64,000 bases of DNA from LMUY01 sp965199555 (GCA_965199555.1 CBDASJ010000022.1:1-64000), one strand, 5' to 3'; numbered from the stretch's first letter, positions 44,066 to 51,964 are shown. The notes: generated by a model not told the origin, from the sequence alone. Translations and numbers: made by a program.

Positions 44066-44553
44066 CGACCCTACGGCCGCTCGAGCGGGCGGATGCCGAC
44101 GCCTATGCTGCCCTGGTCCGCCAGGTGTTCGCGGCGCTGGCGCTTGAACCGCCGCCATCGGCGGGGCGGCTGACCGGCGACGACGTGCGGCTGCATCTGG
44201 ACCAAGGCGGCGGTGGCCTGGTCGCGGAAACGGATACGGTGGTGGCAGGCCTGTTATGGGCTGAAAAAGACGGCGGGCTGTATGTCAGCCGCGTCGCCGT
44301 GAGCGCGGATTGCCGCCGGCAAGGCCTTGCCACGCGCTTGCTCGCGGAGGCGGAGGCCGAAGCGGTGCGACGACACCTGTCGAGCCTGCACCTTTCAACC
44401 CGGTTGTCGCTGGCCGGCAACCGGCGCCTGTTCGCCCGCTTCGGTTTGGTGGAAGGGACGCGCCATGCCCATCCCGGCTACGCCGAGCCGACCTTCGTGG
44501 ACATGGTGAAGCGATTCGATGGCGTTGCGGCTGCTCCTTCCGCTGCTGGATGA
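44062..44553 (+). CDS. GNAT family N-acetyltransferase
   Basis: A 163-residue acyltransferase with acetyl-CoA motif A in VSRVAVSADCRRQGLATRLLAEAE (motif QGLAT; first 20 residues suffice to see the pattern). GTG 44062 overlaps the UxaA stop by four bases, so it belongs to the operon, although no acetylation step is expected in sugar-acid breakdown. Substrate unknown. Confidence 0.84.
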   Translation: MTTLRPLERADADAYAALVRQVFAALALEPPPSAGRLTGDDVRLHLDQGGGGLVAETDTVVAGLLWAEKDGGLYVSRVAVSADCRRQGLATRLLAEAEAEAVRRHLSSLHLSTRLSLAGNRRLFARFGLVEGTRHAHPGYAEPTFVDMVKRFDGVAAAPSAAG

Positions 44554-44604
44554 ACCAATTCGGCGGCCGGGCGTCTAAGCTCGACAGAAAACAGGATAAC
44601 CCCG

Positions 44605-44781
44605 ATGAAGCGGCTTCCTCTGCTTGCAGCGATCGCGATTGCGATTGGGACGATGTCGGTCGCTGCCCAGGCGCAACGCTACGACCGACGTGACGACCAC
44701 CGGCTGTCGCACCGTCATTATCACCGGCCGGTGTTCCACCGTCCGCCCCCGCATTTCCTGCGGCGCGACGACCGGCGCTAG
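44605..44781 (+). CDS. Short secreted His/Arg-rich peptide
   Basis: A 58-residue frame from ATG 44605 with AGGA at 44592-44595. The first 22 residues form a signal peptide (MKRLPLLAAIAIAIGTMSVA, then AQA cleavage). The mature 34 residues are extremely rich in His, Arg, Asp, Tyr and Pro (QRYDRRDDHRLSHRHYHRP and on). Such short peptides are common in this class and may bind metal or nucleic acid, but no function is known. It precedes the EEP gene by 21 bp. Confidence 0.7.
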   Translation: MKRLPLLAAIAIAIGTMSVAAQAQRYDRRDDHRLSHRHYHRPVFHRPPPHFLRRDDRR

Positions 44782-44802
44782 CCGCGTCGAGGCCGGCTGG
44801 CC

Positions 44803-45441
44803 GTGAAGCTGATCAGTTGGAACCTGCTCCGCCTCACGGGCGCAAGCCTGGGGGAGGTCGCCGACCTGATCCAGCGCGAACAGCCGGACATCCTGCTGAT
44901 GCAGGAAGCGACCTACGACATCGACCCGCTGCCGCAGCGGGTCGGTGGCGGCTATGCCCGCGCGCCGTTGCCCGGCCGGGTCCATGGGCTGGCGGTATGG
45001 ATGCCTGGGCCGCTGCCGTCCCGCCCCATCGTCATGCCGCTGCCGTCGGGCACGATGGTGCATCGCGTAGCGCAGATCATCGATCTCGGCGCGTTCACGA
45101 TCGCCAACGTCCACCTGTCGCATGGCCAGTTGCTGAACCGCCGGCAGTTGCGGCGGATCGCGGCGCGGCTGCCGCACCACGCCGCGGTAGTGGGTGACTA
45201 CAACCTGGTCGGCCCGGTGCTGCTGCCAGGCTTCCGCGACATCGGCCCCAGGCGGCCGACGCACCGCATGAGCGACGTGCTACCGTTGCGGCTGGACCGG
45301 TGTGTGGTCCGCGGCCTCAACGGCGAGGAAGCGGCGGTGCTGCCCCGCGGAACGTCCGACCACCGCCCCATCACCATACGGCTGACGGTTGCGGAGGGAT
45401 CAGAGATACGGAAGCATCAGCCGCACCGCCGCATCCCGTAG
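44803..45441 (+). CDS. Endonuclease/exonuclease/phosphatase family protein
   Basis: The 212-residue protein shows the EEP fold signature: KLISWNLLR at the start, a metal-binding Glu in LLMQEATYD, VHLSHG, GDYNLVGPV with Asp and Asn, and the C-terminal GTSDHRPI with catalytic Asp-His. Targets in the family range from DNA to phospholipids. Proximity to cardiolipin synthase suggests lipid work, but this is weak. GTG 44803 is the start. The last 42 bp overlap the convergent cls gene. Confidence 0.87.
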   Translation: MKLISWNLLRLTGASLGEVADLIQREQPDILLMQEATYDIDPLPQRVGGGYARAPLPGRVHGLAVWMPGPLPSRPIVMPLPSGTMVHRVAQIIDLGAFTIANVHLSHGQLLNRRQLRRIAARLPHHAAVVGDYNLVGPVLLPGFRDIGPRRPTHRMSDVLPLRLDRCVVRGLNGEEAAVLPRGTSDHRPITIRLTVAEGSEIRKHQPHRRIP

Positions 45442-46827
45442 GCGGATTGGCAGGGGGCGTCCGTCGAGTTCCTTTTGCGTCAACGGGGCGCCGCGGGCGT
45501 CCTCGATCAGCTTGGTCAGCACGATGGCGAGGCTGCGGCTGTAGATTTCCAAGCAAAGCTCGAAATTCAGCCGGAACGAGCGCATGTCCCAGTTGCTGCT
45601 GCCGACCAGGCACCAGGCGCCGTCCACTACGACGATCTTGGAATGGCGGAACGGCGGCGGGCACCGCCAGATGCGGCCGCCATCGGATAGCAGCGGGCCG
45701 ATATTGGCGTAGACCGCCCAGTCCACGAAGCGATGGTCGCTGTGCTGCGGAATAACGATGTTCACGCGCACGCCGCGGATCGAGGCCAGGGACAGCGCCG
45801 TCATCAGACGGTCATCCGGCAGGAAGTAGGGCGTCATGATGTCGATGCGTTCCCGGGCGCATGCGATGGCCTGGAGTACCGCGAACTCGATCTTCTCCAC
45901 GTCCTCGTCCGGCCCGGCGTCGATCACCCGGGCGGTGGCGTCGCCGGCGTTGTCGATGTTCGGGAACCAGGTGTCGCCGTCCAGCTCCTCGTCGGTGGCG
46001 AACGACCAGTCCTCCAGGAAGGCTTCGACCAGTTGCGCCACCACCGGGCCGTTCAGCCGGAAATGTGTGTCCTGCACCGGGGTGGCCGGGTGCGTCGCCA
46101 TGACGTTGTCGTCGGAGATGTTCATGCCGCCGGTGAACCCAACCTGGCCGTCCACGACGAGGATCTTCTTGTGCGAGCGCAGGTTGAGGAACGGCATCCG
46201 CCAGGGCAGCGGCGAGTGCAGGAACCGCGCGGCGACCACGCCATCACGGCGCAAGGCATGAAAGGCCGGGGAGCGCAGCCAACCGCCGCCGATGCCGTCG
46301 ATCAGCACGCGTACCGTGACGCCGCGCGCATGGGCTTCCGACAACGCGGCGACGAAGCGGCCGCCCCACACGTCGTGGTCGAAGATGTAGGACGACAGCC
46401 CCACGCTTTTCATCGCGGCGCCGATCGCCTCCAGCATCGGCGGATAGGCCTCGTCGCCATCGTGGTAGATATGGATCAGGTTGCCGGGCAGGCTGGGCCG
46501 GCCGGTGATTTGGCCGATGCCGCGTTCCAGCGGGTCCAGGTGCCCGTCCTCCCCCGGCGACGGCTTTGCCGACCGGCTGCCGCTGCGGCGGCTGACCTGC
46601 GCGCGCAGCCGCCGAGCGCGGCGCTGTACGCGGTTGACGCCGAACACGAAGTAGACGATCGCGCCGGTGAAGGGCGCGAACCAGGCGAGCCCGATCCAGC
46701 CGACTGCGGACGCGACCTCCCGCTTGCGCAGCAGGACATGCCAGGTGACGCAGGCCGCGATGCACAATCCGACGGGGAACATGATGTCCGAGCGGATCAG
46801 ATGGATGGTGAGCCAGAATTCAGCCAT
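45400..46827 (-). CDS. cls: Cardiolipin synthase (phospholipase D type)
   Basis: Condenses two phosphatidylglycerols into cardiolipin. The 475-residue protein has two N-terminal membrane helices (about 12-32 and 40-62), then two PLD motifs: SHKKILVVDGQVGFTGG and RHSKIVVVDGAWCLVGSSN, each with HxK(x)4D. The C-terminal region is normal. Start at ATG 46827. Its 3' end overlaps the EEP gene by 42 bp, so the two are antisense at their ends. Confidence 0.95.
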   Translation of the reverse strand: MAEFWLTIHLIRSDIMFPVGLCIAACVTWHVLLRKREVASAVGWIGLAWFAPFTGAIVYFVFGVNRVQRRARRLRAQVSRRSGSRSAKPSPGEDGHLDPLERGIGQITGRPSLPGNLIHIYHDGDEAYPPMLEAIGAAMKSVGLSSYIFDHDVWGGRFVAALSEAHARGVTVRVLIDGIGGGWLRSPAFHALRRDGVVAARFLHSPLPWRMPFLNLRSHKKILVVDGQVGFTGGMNISDDNVMATHPATPVQDTHFRLNGPVVAQLVEAFLEDWSFATDEELDGDTWFPNIDNAGDATARVIDAGPDEDVEKIEFAVLQAIACARERIDIMTPYFLPDDRLMTALSLASIRGVRVNIVIPQHSDHRFVDWAVYANIGPLLSDGGRIWRCPPPFRHSKIVVVDGAWCLVGSSNWDMRSFRLNFELCLEIYSRSLAIVLTKLIEDARGAPLTQKELDGRPLPIRLRDAAVRLMLPYL

Positions 46828-46876
46828 GCGGGAGCCTTAGCCGGTCAGCCGTCCCGCTCCCATAGGGTCGAGGGGG

Positions 46877-47623
46877 TCAAAGCGTCCAACCGCCATCGAT
46901 CACCATCGCCTGGCCGGTGACGAAGCGGGCATCGTCGCTGGCAAGATAGACGGCGAGGGCCGCGATCTCCTCCGGCGTGCCGAGCCGCCCCATGGCCTGG
47001 CGCGCCACAAAGGCGCTGCGGGCCTGATCCAGCCCGCCGGCCGCCGCGGCATTGGCGGCGATGCGGTCATCCAGGCTGGGGGTTTGCACCGTGCCCGGGC
47101 AGATGGCGTTGCAGCGCACGCCACGCGCCACCGTGTCGGCGGCGACGGCCTTGGTCAGCCCGATCACCGCGGCCTTGGTGGTGCCGTAGATGAAGCGGTT
47201 CGGAGCGCCTTTGATGGAGGACGCGCCGGACGACATGTTGATGACCGACCCGCCGCCCGCCGCCAGCATGCCCGGCAAAAAGGCGCGGATGGTGCGGAAC
47301 ATGGACCGCACGTTGAGCGCGAAGGCGAAGTCCCACTCCTCCTCCGTGGCATCCAGGATGGAGCCCTGGTGCACGAAGCCGGCGCAGTTGAACAGCACGT
47401 CCACCGGCCCGGCCGCCCCGGCGACGGCGGTGATGTTCGCCGCGTCGGTGGCGTCCAGCCGCATCGTCCGGATGCGCTCACCCGCGACCTCCGCCAGCTT
47501 GGCCTCGTTCAGGTCGGTGGCGATCACCGTGGCGCCTTCGGCGGCGAAGGCCAGGGCGGTGGCCCGGCCGATGCCCTGGGCGGCGGCGGTGACAAAGGCG
47601 GTCTTGCCGGCAAGTCGATCCAT
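46877..47623 (-). CDS. SDR family oxidoreductase (BDH2/DHRS6-like)
   Basis: A 248-residue NAD-dependent short-chain dehydrogenase. It has the cofactor motif TAAAQGIGRATAL, the acidic TDLNEAKL that selects NAD over NADP, NMSSGASS for the catalytic Ser, and YGTTKAA with catalytic Tyr and Lys. The sequence closely follows the vertebrate BDH2/DHRS6 pattern, including LFNCAGFVHQGSILD and ICPGTVQTPSL. Bacterial relatives oxidise hydroxyacids such as 2-keto-3-deoxy-L-fuconate. It starts 17 bp after the hydroxyacid dehydrogenase stop. Confidence 0.9.
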   Translation of the reverse strand: MDRLAGKTAFVTAAAQGIGRATALAFAAEGATVIATDLNEAKLAEVAGERIRTMRLDATDAANITAVAGAAGPVDVLFNCAGFVHQGSILDATEEEWDFAFALNVRSMFRTIRAFLPGMLAAGGGSVINMSSGASSIKGAPNRFIYGTTKAAVIGLTKAVAADTVARGVRCNAICPGTVQTPSLDDRIAANAAAAGGLDQARSAFVARQAMGRLGTPEEIAALAVYLASDDARFVTGQAMVIDGGWTL

Positions 47624-47640
47624 GGCGGGTGTCCTCTGGT

Positions 47641-48639
47641 TCAGTCGTCTTCCGGGCGGATCACGTTCTGCGGGGCGTTGCCCAACGCGGCCGCCATGGT
47701 TTGCGCCGACTTGATCCGGATGTCGTGCTCGGCTTCCGGCGACCAGAAGGCGGCGTGCGGCGTCACGATCAGCCGGCCTTCCAGCGCCGGGTCGCGCTCG
47801 CGGTAGGCGCGCAGCAGCGATGGTATTGGCTCGACCGGCGGTTCGACCGGCATGACGTCCAGCCCGGCCGCGGCGATGTGGCCGGACCGCATGGCCGCTT
47901 CCAGCGCGTCGAAGTCCATGATCGGCCCGCGGGCGGTGTTCACCAGCACCGCGCCGCGGGGCAGCGCGGCGAACTGCGCCGCGCCCAGCATGCCCGCGGT
48001 GTCGCGCGTCAGGGGCGCGTGCACGGACAGCACGTTGGTTTGCGCCAGCAGCGCGTCCAGCGTGGGCGCCCGTTCGATCCCCAGCGCCAGCTCGCTGCCG
48101 TTGGGCAGCTTCGGGTCATAGAACACCACGCGGAAGCCGAGCGCCTTGGCCCGCAGCGCCGCGGCCGTGCCGATGCGGCCCAGCCCGATGATGCCGAACA
48201 CGCGCGTGCTGTAGCGGCGGATCGCCGGGTCGCGGAGCGGGGCCCAGTCCGGCGCGCCGCCGCGCTGGTGCTCGTGGTGGTGGATCAGGCCGCGGCACAG
48301 CGCGACCGCCAAGGCGATGGCGTGGTCCGCCACCTCGGTCGTGCCGTAATCCGGGACGTTGCAGATCGTGATCCCGCGCACGGCGGCAGCGCTGCGGTCC
48401 AGCCGGTCGTAGCCGACGCCCATCCGCACCACGGCGCGGAGCTTTGGAAAGCGGGCCAGGTCCGCCGCCGTCATCCAGAAGCGGAAGATCATCAGCCCGT
48501 CCGTGGCCTGGCAGTCCTCGTCCGACAGCTCCGCCAGCGATGCCACGTCGCGCATCACCACCGTGGTGTCGGGGCCGAAGATGCGCCGCTCCTCCGTGTC
48601 GTCGGGGTACATGCGTTCGGCGTAAAGCACCGTGGTCAT
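47641..48639 (-). CDS. D-isomer-specific 2-hydroxyacid dehydrogenase (CtBP-like)
   Basis: A 332-residue NAD-dependent dehydrogenase. The nucleotide site is IIGLGRIGTA, and the catalytic trio Arg (VNTARGPIMD), Glu (DVMPVEPP) and His (TPHAAFWS) is complete. The overall pattern follows the C-terminal-binding-protein branch rather than phosphoglycerate dehydrogenase. ATG 48639 is the first family-like start; the much longer frame upstream is antisense to the ThDP gene. It is in operon with the SDR and diverges from the ThDP enzyme. Confidence 0.88.
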   Translation of the reverse strand: MTTVLYAERMYPDDTEERRIFGPDTTVVMRDVASLAELSDEDCQATDGLMIFRFWMTAADLARFPKLRAVVRMGVGYDRLDRSAAAVRGITICNVPDYGTTEVADHAIALAVALCRGLIHHHEHQRGGAPDWAPLRDPAIRRYSTRVFGIIGLGRIGTAAALRAKALGFRVVFYDPKLPNGSELALGIERAPTLDALLAQTNVLSVHAPLTRDTAGMLGAAQFAALPRGAVLVNTARGPIMDFDALEAAMRSGHIAAAGLDVMPVEPPVEPIPSLLRAYRERDPALEGRLIVTPHAAFWSPEAEHDIRIKSAQTMAAALGNAPQNVIRPEDD

Positions 48640-48683
48640 GATCTGCGTCGCCCTCGAATCACCCGGCGCGATCCTGCGGGTCG

Positions 48684-48710
48684 CCCGGGGCTGGCGCAAC
48701 CCGCCCCGGG
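48684..48710. promoter_or_regulatory. Inverted repeat in the divergent gap before the ThDP enzyme
   Basis: CCCGGGGC and its exact complement are separated by 11 bases. They lie between the divergent starts of the hydroxyacid dehydrogenase and the ThDP enzyme. It may be an operator or a transcript hairpin upstream of 48745. No regulator gene is adjacent. Confidence 0.4.
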
Positions 48711-48744
48711 AAGGCAGGTTGGCGGCAAGCGACGGAGGAACGGC

Positions 48745-50280
48745 ATGAACGGTGCGGAAAGCCTGGTGCAGACCTTGCTGGATTGCGGGGTGGACACGGT
48801 GTTCGCCAATCCGGGCACGTCGGAGATGCACTTTGTGGCCGCGCTGGACCGCATTCCCGGCATGCGCTGCGTGCTCGGGCTGTTCGAGGGCGTGGTGACG
48901 GGGGCCGCGGACGGCTACGCGCGCATGGCCGACAAGCCGGCGGCGACGCTGTTGCATTGCGGGCCGGGCCTGGCGAACGGTTTGGCCAATCTGCACAACG
49001 CGCGCCGCGCCCGCGTCCCCATGGTCAACATCGTGGGCGACCACGCGACCTATCACCGTGCCCTGGACGCGCCGCTGACCGCGGATACCGAGGGGTGGGC
49101 GCGGCCGGTTTCGGCCTGGACCCGCACCGCGAGCCACGCGGCCGCCGTGGGCGCGGACGCTGCTCAAGCGGTGCAGGCGGCGATGACCGCGCCGGGGCAG
49201 ATCGCCACGTTGATCCTGCCGTCCGACACAAGCTGGGACGAAGGCGGCGTGGTCGCGGCCCGCTTGCCGCCGCCGCCTGCCGTTGCGGCCGATCCGGGCG
49301 TGGTCGACACGGTCGCGCGGGTGCTGCGGTCGGGCGAGCCGGCCCTGCTGCTGCTGGCCGGGCGGGCGCTGCGGGCGGAGCCGCTGGCGGTTGCCGCCGG
49401 CATCTGTGCCGCCACCGGCGCCCGCATGCTGGCCCCCACCTCCAATGCCCGCATGGAGCGCGGCGCCGGGCGGGTGTCGATCGAGCGGGTGCCCTATCCG
49501 GTGGACCTCGCGATCAAGGCGTTGGCGGGGTTGAAGCACATCGTGCTGGTGGGCGCGACGGCGCCGGTTGGGTTCTTCGCGTATCCGGGCAAGCCGGGCC
49601 GCATGTATCCGGAGGATTGCACCGTCCACGTGCTGGCCCGGCCGGACCAGGACGGCCCGGCGGCGTTGCTGGCGCTGGCGGAGGCGCTTGGCGCCGTTCG
49701 CGCGGCCCCGGCCCTGGCCGAACGCCCGGCGCGGGCGAGCGGCGCCGTGACCTCGGAGGCGATGGCGCAGACCCTGTCCGCGCTGATGCCGGAGGGCGCC
49801 ATCGTGGTGGATGAAAGCGTGACCTTCGGCCGCGGCCTGTTCCCGCTGACCCGGGGCGCCGCGCCGCATGACTGGCTGCAACTGACCGGCGGTGCCATCG
49901 GGGACGGGCTGCCGCTATCCACCGGCGCCGCGGTGGGCGCGCCCGGCCGCCGGGTCATCACGCTGCAGGCCGACGGGTCGGCGATGTACACGGTGCAGGC
50001 GCTTTGGACGCAGGCGCGCGAGAAGCTGGATGTCACCACGGTTATCTTGTCCAACCGCAAATACGCCATCTTGCTAGGTGAGTTGGCCGGGGTCGGCGCC
50101 AACCCCGGTCGCACCGCGCTGGACATGCTGGACTTGGGCAATCCGGACTTGGATTGGCGGCAGATTGGCCGAGGGATGGGCGTGGAAAGCGCCCGCGCCG
50201 AGACGATCGAGGCGTTTGGCGATCTGCTCGACGCTGCAAACCGCCGCAGTGGACCCTTCCTTATCGAGTTGATGACGTAA
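48745..50280 (+). CDS. Thiamine-diphosphate enzyme, acetolactate synthase large-subunit-like
   Basis: The 511-residue product has the ThDP three-domain layout: Pyr domain with catalytic Glu (E48) in GLFEGVVTGAADGYARM, a central domain, and the PP domain LQADGSAMYTVQALWTQARE with the Mg site. The motif reads ADGS instead of the usual GDGS. Absence of an FAD-domain pattern suggests a decarboxylase or carboligase of the benzoylformate decarboxylase branch. ATG 48745 follows GGAGG. It may handle a 2-keto acid from the divergent dehydrogenases; substrate unknown. Confidence 0.85.
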   Translation: MNGAESLVQTLLDCGVDTVFANPGTSEMHFVAALDRIPGMRCVLGLFEGVVTGAADGYARMADKPAATLLHCGPGLANGLANLHNARRARVPMVNIVGDHATYHRALDAPLTADTEGWARPVSAWTRTASHAAAVGADAAQAVQAAMTAPGQIATLILPSDTSWDEGGVVAARLPPPPAVAADPGVVDTVARVLRSGEPALLLLAGRALRAEPLAVAAGICAATGARMLAPTSNARMERGAGRVSIERVPYPVDLAIKALAGLKHIVLVGATAPVGFFAYPGKPGRMYPEDCTVHVLARPDQDGPAALLALAEALGAVRAAPALAERPARASGAVTSEAMAQTLSALMPEGAIVVDESVTFGRGLFPLTRGAAPHDWLQLTGGAIGDGLPLSTGAAVGAPGRRVITLQADGSAMYTVQALWTQAREKLDVTTVILSNRKYAILLGELAGVGANPGRTALDMLDLGNPDLDWRQIGRGMGVESARAETIEAFGDLLDAANRRSGPFLIELMT

Positions 50281-50304
50281 GGCCAAAAGACTGTTGCAAT
50301 TTTG

Positions 50305-50312
50305 TTAACCAT
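50305..50312 (+). promoter_or_regulatory. CtrA half-site in a possible promoter
   Basis: TTAACCAT matches the CtrA half-site exactly, and ATAA follows after the right spacing (TTAA-N7-ATAA). It lies between TTGCAA (50294-50299) and CATAAT (50315-50320), a possible promoter with a short 15-bp spacer, about 35 bp upstream of the TTG-start gene. Function is inferred. Confidence 0.4.
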
Positions 50313-50347
50313 TCCATAATTTGAGGCGGTCTGTATGGGAGGCTGCC

Positions 50348-50653
50348 TTGTCTGTTGCCTTCAAATCGCCTGCCAGCCTGTCCCTGAGGGACCGAACGCG
50401 GTTGGCCAACATCCTCGCCCGCCTTGCTTCGCCCGCGGACGGCGAACGGGCCGCTGCGGCGCTGCTGGCGAGTGCATTCGTCGCCCGGCACGGCCTGAAC
50501 TGGACCGACCTCGCGTTCCTGCCGGCCGCGCGAGACGCGCAAACGGGTGAGATGCTGCTGGGAGATCGCCGGCGTCATCCGGACCGGGCCTGGGCTGGCT
50601 ATTGCCGGCGGCGCGCCCGGCAGCCGGGCGAAACACTGAACCGGGTCGCCTAA
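50348..50653 (+). CDS. Hypothetical protein upstream of rplK
   Basis: I do not recognise this 101-residue product. It starts with TTG 50348 preceded by GGGAGG at 50337-50342 (another TTG at 50321 is possible). It is Ala/Arg-rich, soluble and probably helical (RDRTRLANILARLASPADGE, then GYCRRRARQPGE at the end), with no signal peptide. It occupies the place where secE/nusG often lie, but shows none of their features. It ends 143 bp before rplK. Confidence 0.5.
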   Translation: MSVAFKSPASLSLRDRTRLANILARLASPADGERAAAALLASAFVARHGLNWTDLAFLPAARDAQTGEMLLGDRRRHPDRAWAGYCRRRARQPGETLNRVA

Positions 50654-50670
50654 GCCGTAATAGAATCCAC

Positions 50671-50699
50671 TGGACAGAGTCGGATCAAGGCCTTAGAAG
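50671..50699 (+). promoter_or_regulatory. Promoter of the rplK-rplA-rplJ-rplL-rpoB-rpoC operon
   Basis: TGGACA and TAGAAG lie 17 bp apart. GANTC sites stand just upstream (GAATC, 50663-50667) and directly at the 3' edge of the -35 (GAGTC, 50677-50681). Transcription would start near 50706, leaving a leader of about 90 nt that contains a GGGCGC/GCGCCC hairpin (50730-50747). Confidence 0.55.
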
Positions 50700-50796
50700 C
50701 CGGCCTTCATCCGGAACGCGGGAGGCTCTGGGCGCATCGTCGCGCCCATGGAGCCGTTTGGACCGCGGTCCCTGGGCATTTTGAAGGAGCCAGGGC

Positions 50797-51231
50797 GTGG
50801 CGAAGAAGGTTGTCGGCTACATAAAGTTGCAGATCCCGGCCGGAAAGGCGAACCCGTCGCCGCCCGTCGGTCCGGCGTTGGGCCAGCGCGGCCTGAACAT
50901 CATGCAGTTCTGCAAGGAGTTCAACGCGCTGACCCAGACGATGGAGCCCGGCATGCCGATCCCCGTCGTCATCACCGCCTTCGGTGACCGCACGTTCACC
51001 TTCGTGACCAAGACGCCGCCCAACACGTATTTCCTGAAAAAGGCGGCAGGCATCACCAAGGGCACCACCACGCCGGGCAAGGGCGCCACGGTCGGCCGGG
51101 TGACGATGAGCCAGTTGCGGGAAATCGCCGAAACCAAGATGAAGGACATGAACGCCAACGACGTGGACGCCGCGGTGCGCATGTTGACCGGGTCCGCCCG
51201 TTCCATGGGCCTCAGCGTGGTGGAGGGCTGA
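50797..51231 (+). CDS. rplK: 50S ribosomal protein L11
   Basis: L11 forms the GTPase-associated centre with L10 and L7/L12. The 144-residue protein has YIKLQIPAGKANPSPPVGPA and LGQRGLNIMQFCKEFN in the N-terminal domain and the rRNA-binding C-terminal half (KGTTTPGKGATVGRV). GTG start after AAGGAG at 50784. It begins the ribosomal operon; rplA follows five bases after its end. Confidence 0.98.
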   Translation: MAKKVVGYIKLQIPAGKANPSPPVGPALGQRGLNIMQFCKEFNALTQTMEPGMPIPVVITAFGDRTFTFVTKTPPNTYFLKKAAGITKGTTTPGKGATVGRVTMSQLREIAETKMKDMNANDVDAAVRMLTGSARSMGLSVVEG

Positions 51232-51235
51232 TCCG

Positions 51236-51928
51236 ATGGCTCACGACAAGCGCCTGACCGCCGCCCGCGCCACGATCAACCGGGCAAAGCTGTACTCGCT
51301 GCTGGAAGCGGTCGCCATGATCCGCTCCAACGCCAAGGCGAAGTTCGACGAGACGGTCGAGTTCTCCATGAACCTTGGCATCGACCCGCGCCACGCCGAC
51401 CAGATGGTCCGCGGCATGGTCTCGTTGCCGAATGGCACCGGCAAGGTGCTGCGCGTCGGCGTGTTCGCGCGCCCGGCCAAGGCGGCGGAGGCCATGGAGG
51501 CCGGGGCCGACGTGGTGGGCGCCGACGATTTGGCGGAGAAGGTGCAGGCCGGCGACATCCAGTTCGACCGCTGCATCGCCACGCCGGACATGATGGCGTT
51601 GGTTGGCCGGCTGGGTAAGATCCTCGGCCCGCGCGGGCTGATGCCGAACCCGAAGCTCGGCACCGTGACCATGAACGTGAAGGACGCGGTGCTGGCGGCG
51701 AAATCCGGCCAGGTGGAGTTCCGCGCTGAAAAGGCCGGTATCATCCATGCCGGGGTCGGCAAGGCGAGCTTCGACGAGGAGAAGCTGGTGCAGAATATCC
51801 GCGCGCTGGTGGATGCCGTGCAGAAGGCGAAGCCGACCGGCGCCAAGGGCACTTATTTGCAGAAGGCGGCGCTGTCCTCGACCATGGGGCCGGGCATCCG
51901 GATCGACGTGTCGAGCCTCGCCGCCTGA
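51236..51928 (+). CDS. rplA: 50S ribosomal protein L1
   Basis: L1 binds 23S rRNA at the L1 stalk and can regulate its own mRNA. The 230-residue product has KFDETVEFSMNLGIDPRHADQ, GILGPRGLMPNPK-type motif (here KILGPRGLMPNPKLGTV) and the C-terminal KGTYLQKAALSSTMGPG. ATG start. Normal length. The next 273 bp are the rplJ leader. Confidence 0.98.
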   Translation: MAHDKRLTAARATINRAKLYSLLEAVAMIRSNAKAKFDETVEFSMNLGIDPRHADQMVRGMVSLPNGTGKVLRVGVFARPAKAAEAMEAGADVVGADDLAEKVQAGDIQFDRCIATPDMMALVGRLGKILGPRGLMPNPKLGTVTMNVKDAVLAAKSGQVEFRAEKAGIIHAGVGKASFDEEKLVQNIRALVDAVQKAKPTGAKGTYLQKAALSSTMGPGIRIDVSSLAA

Positions 51929-51936
51929 CGAAATTC

Positions 51937-51964
51937 GCCGGCTTCCCTGCAAGGGGAGGCTGGC
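51937..51964 (+). terminator. Hairpin after rplA, possible attenuator in the rplJ leader
   Basis: An 11-bp stem (GCCGGCTTCCC with its partner, two G-U pairs) around a 6-nt loop starts eight bases after the rplA stop. No U-tract follows. It opens the 273-nt rplA-rplJ gap, which is where the L10-binding leader lies in other bacteria. Confidence 0.4.
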
